Shown here piece by piece: positions 9,582 through 16,950 of a stretch of 50,939 bases of DNA (position 1 is its first letter; the number at the start of each line of letters is the position of its first letter). The notes under the pieces were generated by a model. It worked only from the letters and a program-made list of their open reading frames with translations, had not been told where the DNA came from and made no database searches. This stretch comes from an uncultured Saprospiraceae bacterium (GTDB taxonomy: Bacteria > Bacteroidota > Bacteroidia > Chitinophagales > Saprospiraceae), in assembly GCA_938028705.1 (NCBI GenBank), contig CALIZI010000205.1, positions 1-50,939 on the forward strand, written 5' to 3'. The position numbers were made by a program, and so were the translations under genes.

Positions 9582-9589
9582 TATTTTTG
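9559..9589 (+). promoter_or_regulatory. Promoter of the GIY-YIG gene
   Basis: The -33 element TTTG is at 9559-9562 and the -7 element TATTTTTG at 9582-9589, with 19 bp between them. This matches the Bacteroidota TTTG / TAnnTTTG promoter pattern. Confidence 0.55.
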
Positions 9590-9632
9590 AATTTCATATT
9601 TATTTTCACAAAAAAATACAAAACAAAAATAT

Positions 9633-9944
9633 ATGTATCACACAGGCACAGGTCAGAAAGGCGGTTGGGTATATATCATTTCCAATAAGAATAGAACGAC
9701 TTTATACATTGGTGTCACTGCCAATATACGCGGACGCATACACGAGCATCGCATCGGACAAGGCAGTAAATTTGCCAAAAGATACAATCTCACCGACCTC
9801 ATCTACTACGAATGGTACGACCACATCAGCGAAGCCATCCGCCGCGAAAAGCAACTCAAAGAATGGAACAGACAATGGAAAATCGACCTGATACACACCA
9901 CCAATCCTGATATGAATGATTTGTGGGAAACGCTTTGGGAGTAA
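9633..9944 (+). CDS. GIY-YIG family nuclease (small, UvrC-N-terminal-like)
   Basis: A 103-residue single-domain GIY-YIG endonuclease. The hallmark strands are VYI (13-15) and YIG (25-27), followed by the catalytic Arg region (R33/R35 and H39-R40) and the metal-binding Glu72 in the helix REKQLKEW. There is no other domain, so it is of the small YhbQ/URI-like type whose biological substrate is not settled. The gene has its own promoter and lies alone inside a cluster of nine REP-like palindromes (six upstream, three downstream). That setting suggests, but does not prove, a functional or transposition-related link with the repeats, comparable to RAYT transposases and REP elements. A longer overlapping frame (9445-9891) is a shadow. 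Confidence 0.9.
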   Translation: MYHTGTGQKGGWVYIISNKNRTTLYIGVTANIRGRIHEHRIGQGSKFAKRYNLTDLIYYEWYDHISEAIRREKQLKEWNRQWKIDLIHTTNPDMNDLWETLWE

Positions 9945-10222
9945 AGTATCACACTAAATCTAAAACCGTCAAAAAGCATATCGTCATACCGCGCTCGATG
10001 CGGTATCTGTTCCTTCTCGGCAGGATAATTAAACAGGAGCTTCAATTTAAAATGTTGCTATCCCGATAGCTATCGTGGACAACAGATACCGCATCGCGGT
10101 GCGGTATGACACTCTTTTTGAGGTTTTGGATTGGAGATTTTGCTTGATATTGTGCCAAGACCGGGCAGATACCGCATCAAGTGCGGTATGACGTATTGCT
10201 TTTGGCGGGTATGGTAGGTTGC
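9945..10222. repeat. REP-like palindrome cluster, three copies
   Basis: Three further copies of the palindrome found before the GIY-YIG gene, at 9983-10009, 10083-10110 and 10166-10192. The first is in the GTCA...TCTG orientation and the others are opposite. A short palindrome CGATAGCTATCG (about 10066-10077) is inserted in the linker. No gene is visible. Confidence 0.8.
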
Positions 10223-10257
10223 TTGAAAAAGCCCCCATTTCTCCGTATATTTGACAC
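10223..10257 (+). promoter_or_regulatory. Promoter for the 83-residue protein, probably leaderless
   Basis: The -33 TTG is at 10223-10225 and the -7 TATATTTG at 10246-10253, with 20 bp between. The ATG follows only four bases after the -7 box, so the transcript probably begins at or next to the start codon. The whole cassette recurs at 10782, 11577 and, degenerate, near 12080 and 12150. Confidence 0.6.
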
Positions 10258-10509
10258 ATGGAATTAAAACTGAATATCGGTTATGGAGAGTTGTTGGATT
10301 TGGTGCGGCAGTTGTCGGCGCAGGATTTGGCACAATTCAAAGAAGATGTTGCCAATATCGAAGTCGGGAGTTTGTCCTTGCCCGGTGCGCCTGTTTCCGT
10401 AGATGACATCATGGACAACCTCCAAGGCTCCGAAGCACAGGCAAAAGCCGGACAGGTCTTCACCTCCGAAGAAGTCAAACAACGCATTGAATCTTGGACA
10501 ACAAAATAA
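10258..10509 (+). CDS. Small hypothetical protein, antitoxin-like
   Basis: An 83-residue acidic protein. The N-terminus (MELKLNIGYGELLDLVRQL) is followed by a helical middle, a loop (SLPGAPVSVDDIMDN) and a basic C-terminal helix (EEVKQRIESWTTK). It resembles small Bacteroidota antitoxin or accessory proteins that are usually followed by a toxin, but no toxin follows here. Three truncated copies of its promoter and first codons (10817, 11612, 12185) lie within the next 2 kb. A convergent small gene at 10559 ends 49 bp from its stop. Role is inferred from context only. Confidence 0.6.
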   Translation: MELKLNIGYGELLDLVRQLSAQDLAQFKEDVANIEVGSLSLPGAPVSVDDIMDNLQGSEAQAKAGQVFTSEEVKQRIESWTTK

Positions 10510-10558
10510 TCCACTGGAATTTCATCACCAATCTATCAAACTTCATATCTGATAAATA

Positions 10559-10723
10559 CTATTCCCACTCATCACGCATTTGCTTTTGAATATCAAGCGG
10601 GGAGGCTTTCAATTGGATTACACCGCAATGCCTTTTTGCATCAAAACCTTTAGCTTTGTGAAGTGTAGCGATGATTTTTCGGATAGTTTCCCTATCCATT
10701 GATTTTTTGATTACAACTGTCAT
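10559..10723 (-). CDS. Small hypothetical protein, putative orphan antitoxin
   Basis: A 54-residue protein starting at 10723 (MTVVIKKSMDRETIRKII). The frame is open to 10780, but the upstream part looks non-homologous. It contains a beta strand, a basic helix, a 'KGFDAKRHCGVIQLK' segment and a conserved-looking end 'RDEWE'. Similar small proteins in Bacteroidota often precede PIN or RelE toxins (recollection, not checked). No toxin gene follows. Confidence 0.5.
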   Translation of the reverse strand: MTVVIKKSMDRETIRKIIATLHKAKGFDAKRHCGVIQLKASPLDIQKQMRDEWE

Positions 10724-10781
10724 ACATTTTATTTTCAACAAAAATACAAAAATAAACCCAAACTTGCTATCCACAAGCAAG

Positions 10782-10882
10782 TTGAAAAAGCCCCCGTTTC
10801 TCCGTATATTTGAGGTATGAAATTAAAGATAAATATCGGTTATGGAGAGTTATTGGACTTGGTGTGGGTAGAGTTATTTTGA
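10782..10882 (+). pseudogene. Truncated promoter/start cassette, copy 2
   Basis: A near copy of the leaderless promoter (TTG ... TATATTTG) and of the first 16 codons of the gene at 10258. It runs into foreign sequence and stops after 21 residues (mini-ORF 10817-10882, MKLKINIGYGELLDLV plus WVELF). It abuts the 3' end of the toxin gene on the other strand. Confidence 0.65.
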
Positions 10883-10885
10883 TGG

Positions 10886-11221
10886 CTATAATTCTGATAA
10901 TGTATTTTTTATTCGTTTCGGGTCTTGCGACGAGTGTGCTATATGAACAACTTCAACCGTTTTCTCAGCTTCATTTATATTGAAAAAGATGATGTACTTC
11001 CATTTCAAAGCCCGACGGTAAACCAAGTTTTTTTCGGTATTTTCATGGTAAATCATATAGCGTTCGGGCATTGAACTCAAGCCTTCAATAACATCAAAAA
11101 TACCAGCTTCCACGTAATCTGCCGCCTGTTCAGAGGCATTTTCAATGAGATACCGAACAATTTCACGGAGTCGTGACTTCGCGTGTTTGCCGACGATTAG
11201 GCTGTATGTTTCTTGCGCCAT
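10886..11221 (-). CDS. RelE/ParE-type toxin
   Basis: A 111-residue basic protein of the RelE/ParE toxin superfamily. The N-terminal strand SLIVGKHAKSRLREIVRYL, a helix with AADYVEAG, the 'LSSMPERYMIYHE' loop, 'NLVYRRALKWKYIIFFNI' and 'VEVVHIAHSSQDPKRI' follow the order of a ParE-like fold. ParE toxins inhibit gyrase and RelE toxins cut mRNA; the sequence does not let me decide between them. The gene overlaps the end of its upstream antitoxin (11197-11481) by 25 bp, so the pair is translated together. It appears intact. A copy at 11681 has lost its middle. Confidence 0.85.
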   Translation of the reverse strand: MAQETYSLIVGKHAKSRLREIVRYLIENASEQAADYVEAGIFDVIEGLSSMPERYMIYHENTEKNLVYRRALKWKYIIFFNINEAEKTVEVVHIAHSSQDPKRIKNTLSEL

Positions 11222-11481
11222 GTTAAGGACTCTTTTTTCAATTCTTCCAAAGTAACATATTCGCCGGCACGTATAGCGTCTATTCTACTATCAAACTCCT
11301 CTATCATTTCTTCAACAGAATCAAACTCCGGATTACCTTCCACATCAAAAGGAATAGTCAGTACACTTTTTTCTTGTGTGGCGGTATGCGTTTTAAGCAA
11401 AGTGTGTACGGCTTTCACAAAATCATCCTCTACCTGTTCCAACAGGAAGTGAATTTCCGCTTTTATTTCTACGGTACTCAT
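11197..11481 (-). CDS. Antitoxin of the RelE/ParE-type pair
   Basis: A 94-residue acidic protein that precedes and overlaps the toxin. The N-terminal half (EIKAEIHFLLEQVEDDFVKAVHTLL) is helical. The C-terminal part (DSVEEMIEEFDSRIDAIRAGEYVTLEELKKESLTWRKK) has the 'G-EY-T-EEL' toxin-wrapping pattern common in Bacteroidota antitoxins of this type. A TATCTTTA -7-like box lies on the minus strand at 11513-11520, giving a leader of about 30 bases. A paralogue at 11707 is about 75% identical. Confidence 0.8.
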   Translation of the reverse strand: MSTVEIKAEIHFLLEQVEDDFVKAVHTLLKTHTATQEKSVLTIPFDVEGNPEFDSVEEMIEEFDSRIDAIRAGEYVTLEELKKESLTWRKKHTA

Positions 11482-11576
11482 ATTTACTGATTTTTATCGT
11501 GATTCGATTGGATAAAGATAATGGTTTTGGTGGACTTTTACAATGTAGCGGTATGATAAATGTAATTCATCGCAAG

Positions 11577-11677
11577 TTGAAAAAGCCCCCATTTCTCCGT
11601 ATATTTGACACATGAAATTAAAGGTAAATATCGGTTATGGCGAGTTGTTGGATTTGGTGTGGGTGGAGTTATTTTGA
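11577..11677 (+). pseudogene. Truncated promoter/start cassette, copy 3
   Basis: It has the same structure as the cassette at 10782: TTG ... TATATTTG promoter and ATG at 11612, a 21-residue mini-ORF (MKLKVNIGYGELLDLV plus WVELF) and the same junction. It marks the edge of a tandem duplication of the toxin-antitoxin unit. Confidence 0.65.
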
Positions 11678-11680
11678 TGG

Positions 11681-11731
11681 CTATAATTCTGAGTGTTTGC
11701 CGACGATTAGGCTGTATGTTTCTTCCGCCAT
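11681..11731 (-). pseudogene. Toxin remnant with in-frame internal deletion
   Basis: The first 13 codons (MAEETYSLIVGKH) and the last three codons (Ser-Glu-Leu) plus stop of the RelE/ParE-type toxin are joined directly. About 95 codons are missing and the frame is kept. The product would be a 16-residue peptide without the toxin fold. The 25-bp overlap with the upstream antitoxin is preserved. Confidence 0.8.
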
Positions 11732-11994
11732 GTTAAGGACTCTTTTTTCAATTCTTCCAAAGTGACATATTCGCCACGTTCCATAGCTTCCACCCTGCGT
11801 CCATACTCTTCTAACATTTCTTCAACAGAGTCAAATAATGGATTACCCTCCATATCATAACCAATAAGCGGTATTTCTTCCTCTTGTTTGACAACAGTAT
11901 GTGTTTTCAACAAAGTATGTATAGCTTCTACAAAATTATCCTCTACCTGTTCAAGTAGTAAAGGTATTTCCGCTTTCATTTCTACAGTACTCAT
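11707..11994 (-). CDS. Antitoxin paralogue without a functional toxin
   Basis: A 95-residue paralogue of the antitoxin at 11197. The N- and C-termini are almost identical (MSTVEMKAEI; EYVTLEELKKESLTWRKKHTA). The middle differs (VVKQEEEIPLIGYDMEGN), which could alter toxin specificity. Its toxin is reduced to a 16-codon remnant, so this is an orphan antitoxin. It might neutralise the neighbouring intact toxin or only persist by linkage. Confidence 0.8.
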   Translation of the reverse strand: MSTVEMKAEIPLLLEQVEDNFVEAIHTLLKTHTVVKQEEEIPLIGYDMEGNPLFDSVEEMLEEYGRRVEAMERGEYVTLEELKKESLTWRKKHTA

Positions 11995-12075
11995 ATTTGA
12001 CTGATTTTTATCGTGATTCGGTTGGATAAAGATAATGATTTTGCTGGACTTTTACAATGTAGATTTGTATTTATT

Positions 12076-12226
12076 GTAAGTTGAAAAAGCCCCCATTTCT
12101 CCGTAATTCATATTAGATGACCGACGGAATCTGGATTTGAATCCATACAAGTGAGATCGCCCCACTTCTTCGTATATTTGAGGTATGGAATTAAAACTAA
12201 AAATTGCTTATGGTGAAGTGTGTTAA
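12076..12226 (+). pseudogene. Two degenerate start cassettes
   Basis: The first half of the promoter repeat (TTGAAAAAGCCCCCATTTCT) occurs at about 12080 without a start codon. A diverged copy with TATATTTG and an ATG at 12185 follows, encoding only 13 residues (MELKLKIAYGEVC) before a stop. Both are relics of the cassette that is intact at 10223-10509. Confidence 0.5.
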
Positions 12227-12344
12227 GACGAGATAATACGCTCTTTCATCCACAAAAATGGCGGCTTCTTGTATGAGGTTGTGTACGTTTGTTTTTTCAA
12301 GGCTTTGTTTGGCTTTTTCGACATGTTTATCGAAGTAGTTGACA
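12197..12344 (-). pseudogene. Possible C-terminal coding remnant
   Basis: On the minus strand an open frame without a start reads FDKHVEKAKQSLEKTN, continuing through LIQEAAIFVDERAYYLV to a TAG at 12197. The amphipathic helical composition looks protein-like, but the fragment is short and I cannot name a family. Confidence 0.25.
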
Positions 12345-12538
12345 CTTTTTCAGCAGAGTTCGCAGAGGGCTAATCATCCAATCTCTGCATTCTCTGCGTG
12401 ATTACTCAATTTGAAGAATCTATTACAACTCAAAAAACTATCAACTACTTTATACTTTAGATGAACTTGTCGCTTTTTCCAAACGATAATCAATTAGGTC
12501 TTGTTTGCTATATCATTTGGTAAATCTCTGAGCATAAA
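12345..12538. other. Intergenic region without a recognisable gene
   Basis: Contains a short inverted pair around 'CAGAGTTCGCAGAGGG' and 'CTCTGCATTCTCTGCG' (about 12355-12400). Nothing else is recognisable before the terminator. Confidence 0.4.
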
Positions 12539-12570
12539 AAAAGAGCGATTCAAAATTGAATCGCTCTTTT
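12539..12570. terminator. Terminator of the OmpA-family gene
   Basis: A perfect 15-bp stem, AAAAGAGCGATTCAA at 12539-12553 and its complement at 12556-12570. T-runs can be read on both strands. It lies 27 bp beyond the stop codon of the minus-strand OmpA-family gene. Confidence 0.85.
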
Positions 12571-12597
12571 ATATGTTGATTGAAAATCAAATCAATA

Positions 12598-14529
12598 TTA
12601 ATAACCTGCGCCGGGATTACCGGAATAGATTTTACCACTTCTTGAAGATTGTGGTGTATCTTTTCCTACTCCATCCCAGTTACCGCTATAAGCAGGACGA
12701 CCTTGTTCAGATTCGCCTCTGGCTACACGGAACTCTACACGACGGTTCATGTACTGACCGATTTCAACTTCTTGCTTACCAGTGTGGTTATCACTTAAAC
12801 CGGCAACGATTGAATTATTCTCACCACCGTATTGAAGAATCAAACGACTTCTGTCAACACCATAGTTGTTGGTCAAGTAGCTGATAACTTTTTCAGCACG
12901 CTTGTAAGATAGTACGTCATTGTACTCATTAGGCAACCGAGAATCAGTGTGACCCGTAACTACAACTTGAAGTCCCGGACAACGCAACATTGTATTAGCA
13001 ACGTGGTGCAATTGTGGGTAGAACTCAGGTTTTAGGTAGTACTTGTCCAAATCGAAGTGTACCATTGGTAAGTACCACTCGTTAGCACATGCTTCTGGCG
13101 CAGAAAAGTCAGGTATATCAGTATGATTACCCCATCCTAATCTTCTTCCGACTTCTTCTACATCTGCATCACCATAAGTTGGTGGCTTCGGACAGTCAGC
13201 AACACCTTCAGCATCTACCGGACAACCGGGAGGAGAGTAAGGCTCTCTATCTTGGCAATCAGGTACACCATCGCTGTCGCTATCAAGTGTTACACCGCGA
13301 GTATCAACCGGACAGTCAGCAGGCGTGTTAGGCTCTCTGTCTATACAGTCAAGTACACCGTCAGCATCTTCGTCATCACCCGGACATCCTTCCTTTTTGC
13401 GTGCATTACGTGCAATCTGCTCGTAAGGTGCATCAAGAGGATTTAACCACCATAATGGCTCTACGCGATTCTTGAAGCTACCTAAGTGGAAGTTCAAGCG
13501 AAGATTTTTGTAGTGAGGAACGTCAACATCACGAGTGAAGTCAACATCTGCGTAAGGTGCAGCACTTGTTCCAGCCCAACGGTAACCATCTAGGAGGTCA
13601 TCGTCAGAGAAAGTAACCTGATACTCTAAAGCTAGAGTAACACGGTCGCTCAAGTGATAACCGAAACCTACACCGGCATTAGCGAGTGCTTTTCCAACAA
13701 GAGCAGCAGCTCCGTCCTTATCTGAACCACCTGCAAAGTTCCATAGGTTGCCCCATACTTCACCGGGAGTTTCAAAGTCACCATCTAAGATCTCATTGAT
13801 AAGTCTTTCACGAACAGCTCTTCTGCCTTCTCTTGTATCTCTATCGTAAGTTCCATCACTTAGAGCAACTCTAAGATCTTGGAACTCGGCATAAGTATTA
13901 CCATCGCCATCAAGAGCATCATAATGTAAGGTATAAGCATTAAGACCACCACCACCTATTAGGAATAAATCCCATTTGTTTCTTTCTTTGTGAAACTTTA
14001 GGTTGTTGAGGGTAATGATACCTTGAATAGCTCCTTCAAAATAATTATTTTTAAAGTTAGCAAACCAAGGTAAACCTGAACCTACACTGAATGGAAGCTG
14101 CCCCGGAACAACCCAAGTCTGCTTGCCATAACCCGTGTCGCCAACATTACTTAATTGTTTGTTCGCGTAAGCACCTGCTATATTCGGTTGAAAATTAACA
14201 CCACAAGTGACACCATAGTGACCTGTAAATCTTACAGATACTACGTATCCAAGTGATTTTCGTAAAGATAATCCAAAGGCATAACCCGGAAGAGGCCGCC
14301 ATGGATTCACGTCTCCGGAAATCGTTAGAATTCCTGCATGTAATCCAAGTTCCCACATGTCCCTTGGCTTGGAGGGATACTTGGTGTTTCCGGCTCGCCA
14401 CTCTTTATGTTGACCATCCGGATCAGCGACGACATCGTCGTCGTAAATCGATTTTTGCTGTGCAAAAGCCATAGTGCCAAAGAGTAATGTTAAGGCCAGT
14501 GCACTTAGAAAGTTGAATCTCCTTGTCAT
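12598..14529 (-). CDS. OmpA-family outer-membrane protein with TSP3 repeats
   Basis: A 643-residue outer-membrane or periplasmic protein. The signal peptide ends at about residue 23 (LFGTMAFAQQ). Residues of about 50-365 are a Gly/aromatic-rich, barrel-like region. About 380-450 contain calcium-binding thrombospondin type 3 repeats (DEDADGVLDCIDREP and DSDSDGVPDCQDREP). Residues of about 485-610 form an OmpA C-terminal peptidoglycan-binding domain with VHFDLDKYYLKPE, VVVTGHTDSRLPNEYN, LSYKRAEKVISYL and MNRRVEFRV. It probably links the outer membrane to peptidoglycan; in Bacteroidota such proteins can also be structural surface proteins. It is monocistronic with a strong terminator. The start follows an AGGACAACCCT segment. 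Confidence 0.9.
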   Translation of the reverse strand: MTRRFNFLSALALTLLFGTMAFAQQKSIYDDDVVADPDGQHKEWRAGNTKYPSKPRDMWELGLHAGILTISGDVNPWRPLPGYAFGLSLRKSLGYVVSVRFTGHYGVTCGVNFQPNIAGAYANKQLSNVGDTGYGKQTWVVPGQLPFSVGSGLPWFANFKNNYFEGAIQGIITLNNLKFHKERNKWDLFLIGGGGLNAYTLHYDALDGDGNTYAEFQDLRVALSDGTYDRDTREGRRAVRERLINEILDGDFETPGEVWGNLWNFAGGSDKDGAAALVGKALANAGVGFGYHLSDRVTLALEYQVTFSDDDLLDGYRWAGTSAAPYADVDFTRDVDVPHYKNLRLNFHLGSFKNRVEPLWWLNPLDAPYEQIARNARKKEGCPGDDEDADGVLDCIDREPNTPADCPVDTRGVTLDSDSDGVPDCQDREPYSPPGCPVDAEGVADCPKPPTYGDADVEEVGRRLGWGNHTDIPDFSAPEACANEWYLPMVHFDLDKYYLKPEFYPQLHHVANTMLRCPGLQVVVTGHTDSRLPNEYNDVLSYKRAEKVISYLTNNYGVDRSRLILQYGGENNSIVAGLSDNHTGKQEVEIGQYMNRRVEFRVARGESEQGRPAYSGNWDGVGKDTPQSSRSGKIYSGNPGAGY

Positions 14530-15195
14530 AGGGTTGTCCTTTTTTTTAGTTAATTAAAAAATTTTATAAATATTTTGAACACCTAAGTAATATCAAAATA
14601 AGACCTTACTAACTACAAAAGTAGTTTTTTTTTCTGTTGCAACAAACGATTTAGGATTTTTTTTAACGAAATCTTTATGCAAAACCCAACAAGTCAGGTT
14701 TAACGTTTGCTTAACAGTTATTTTTATACTAAACTTTGGACAGTTAATGTTGTAATATGTCACCATATTTCCCCATATTTATTTTCCAAAGTTGTACTTT
14801 AATCTTTATGGACAGTCCACGATAATAGTTCTTTTCTTAGGGGATTGTTCTCTATTTGAGCATTAAATTTCAAGAGCTATATCGGGAGTTCCGTAAGGGA
14901 TATTGCCACGGTTTGGTAGGTAGTTGGTGTTTGAACTTTTCCCACATTTTAGTATGAGTGTTGCATACATGACCGCATTATATAATATCTTAAATAAGTA
15001 GATGGTTATAATGCGTGTGTTTCAGAAGAGACTTTTTGTAAGCCGCGACAATATACGCGATTTTTAGCTATCTTCCAAGAAGTTACCAAAGAATAATGTT
15101 TTTTAGTCACTTTTTGGAGGTCTGCTTCACCTTTGGCAATGATAATAGCCTAATTTTGATATTTATCATTGAACACTTAACCATAAACATTAAGC
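14530..15195. other. Long AT-rich upstream region of the OmpA-family gene
   Basis: 666 bp without a gene, between the starts of the OmpA-family gene and the end of mtnA. It must hold the promoter of the former. I see no repeat family member, RNA gene or small ORF with coding character. Confidence 0.5.
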
Positions 15196-16299
15196 CTATT
15201 TTATATGCTCTGGAAAAAGCTTTTTAATATCAAATTCATTTGCCTTACAAATACCTCTTTCGGTAACTAAGCCTGTAACCAAACGTGCAGGTGTGACATC
15301 AAAACCATAATTGAGCCCCTTGCCATTTTCCGGTGCAAGCCGAACTTGCTTCACCACACCTTCATGCTTACCATATATAGACAATACTTCTTCTTCTCCT
15401 CTCACCTCTATGGGTATTTCCTTTATACCATCAGCGATTTCCCAGTCTATGGTAGAAGATGGTAAAGCTACGTAAAAAGGAACGTCATTATCCTTCGCAG
15501 CCAAAGCCTTGAGGTATGTGCCGATTTTATTAGCAACATCACCTGTGCGTGTGGTACGGTCTGTACCTACTATACACATATCTACCATACCATGCTGCAT
15601 CAAGTGTCCTCCTGTATTGTCAGTAATAATAGTATAAGGTACGCCATGTTGCCCTAATTCCCAGGCTGTAATACGTGCGCCTTGATTGCGGGGGCGTGTC
15701 TCGTCCACCCATACATGAACTTTGATGCCTTTATCGTGGGCTTGATAAATTGGTGAGGTGGCTGTTCCCCAATCTACACATGCCAACCAACCGGCGTTAC
15801 AATGTGTCAATATATTAACCGTATCGCCACTTTTGGCAATACTTATCTGTTCAATCAAAGAAATACCTTGTTCACCGATTTGTCGGCAAACTTCAATATC
15901 CTCTTGTTTGATGCGTAGGGCAATATCGAAGGCAATTTTTACGCTCTCTTCCGGGCTGTCTGCGTTTAGAATCGCATGAAGTTGTTGATGTACTGCCCAT
16001 TGAAGATTGACCGCTGTGGGTCGGGTCTCTAATAACTCTCTCGCACTATCTTGCAAATACTTTGCCGAATTTGGTTTTTCTTGCGCTTCCAATGTCGCAA
16101 GATACATACCATAAGCCGCCGTCACACCAATTAAAGGTGCGCCACGTACCCACATTTCTTTTATAGCCCGAGCTACTTCTTCTACCGTATGCAAAGCAAC
16201 CACCTTAAATTCATGTGGTAGCCAACGTTGGTCAATTATCTTGATTTCGTCATTGTCATCAAGCCAGATAGTGTGATAGGATTTACCGGCAATTTTCAT
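15196..16299 (-). CDS. mtnA: S-methyl-5-thioribose-1-phosphate isomerase MtnA
   Basis: A 367-residue protein of the eIF2B-related MtnA family. It converts methylthioribose-1-phosphate to methylthioribulose-1-phosphate in methionine salvage, in the cytoplasm. Visible hallmarks are the N-terminal phosphate/substrate loop [14 protein letters not shown] (51-64), the catalytic Cys167 in THCNAG, and the catalytic Asp247 in IVGTDRTT, followed by [13 protein letters not shown]. The segment [13 protein letters not shown] is also typical. Length and start fit the family. The next salvage enzymes (mtnB and others) are not adjacent, so this gene is isolated. metH, which also makes methionine, is 6 kb away on the other strand. 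Confidence 0.95.
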   Translation of the reverse strand: MKIAGKSYHTIWLDDNDEIKIIDQRWLPHEFKVVALHTVEEVARAIKEMWVRGAPLIGVTAAYGMYLATLEAQEKPNSAKYLQDSARELLETRPTAVNLQWAVHQQLHAILNADSPEESVKIAFDIALRIKQEDIEVCRQIGEQGISLIEQISIAKSGDTVNILTHCNAGWLACVDWGTATSPIYQAHDKGIKVHVWVDETRPRNQGARITAWELGQHGVPYTIITDNTGGHLMQHGMVDMCIVGTDRTTRTGDVANKIGTYLKALAAKDNDVPFYVALPSSTIDWEIADGIKEIPIEVRGEEEVLSIYGKHEGVVKQVRLAPENGKGLNYGFDVTPARLVTGLVTERGICKANEFDIKKLFPEHIK

Positions 16300-16620
16300 A
16301 AATACCTTGTTATAATACGGCTAAAATTATTTTTTGTTACAAAATTTTTGTAAAAATAATATGTCACATTTTAATGTGAATAGTCTTATAAAAAAATTAA
16401 AGTTGAACGATATAAAGTAGTTACGAAAGGATATTACTTATTCATTAAACCTTTGGCAAATGTAAGAAATCTATATTGCATAAACTATCGTTTTAAAGAT
16501 TAAATCTATGCCTCCAACTACTCAAGTTGTGGATAAACTATCAGAATTTTTATTTGTCCAAAATTTGAATCCCTTATTCAAAGTAATCTACATCGTTAAT
16601 TTTGTACTTTTGTGAACATA

Positions 16621-16932
16621 AATGAGTGCAGAGTGGGAGAGTAAAGAGTATAGAGAAGTATAAATTCCGCTCATCTGTACTATAAGGTGAAAATCGTTAT
16701 TGTAATGTAAAATGTAAAATAATAAATGTAAAATGTAAAAGTGTAAAAGTGTATAACGTGAATAATTTTTATAAAAAACTAATTTACAATAATTTATAAA
16801 TAAAATAATTTTAAAATAAATAATTTTACATTGCAATAATGTTTTCACATTTTGTACTTTTCACCTTTTAATACAGATGAGCGATAAATTCAGTTGATAT
16901 ATACTCTATACTCTCCCACTCTGCACTCTTAC
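16621..16932. repeat. 312-bp inverted-repeat element
   Basis: The left arm (16621-16695: GAGTGCAGAGTGGGAGAGT ... CCGCTCATCTGTA ... AAGGTGAAAA) and the right arm (16855-16932, reverse complement) pair imperfectly over about 75 bp. The interior starts with the motif GTAAAATGTAAAATAATAAA (from 16707), which recurs at 50534 and, inverted, at 50762. It has the appearance of a MITE without coding capacity. The right arm ends 18 bp before the start codon of the next gene. The rest of the gap (16300-16620) shows nothing recognisable. Confidence 0.7.
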
Positions 16933-16950
16933 TCTTATCAACTCATATAC

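Noticed and set aside
9445-9891. A 148-codon open frame overlapping the GIY-YIG gene
   Set aside because: It runs through the palindromes in a different frame, has a non-natural composition, and the GIY-YIG frame has clear family motifs.
16894-16950. Upstream ATG extension of the ureohydrolase-fold gene
   Set aside because: These codons lie in the right arm of the inverted-repeat element and give a Tyr/Ser-rich tail unlike the family. The ATG at 16951 fits better.
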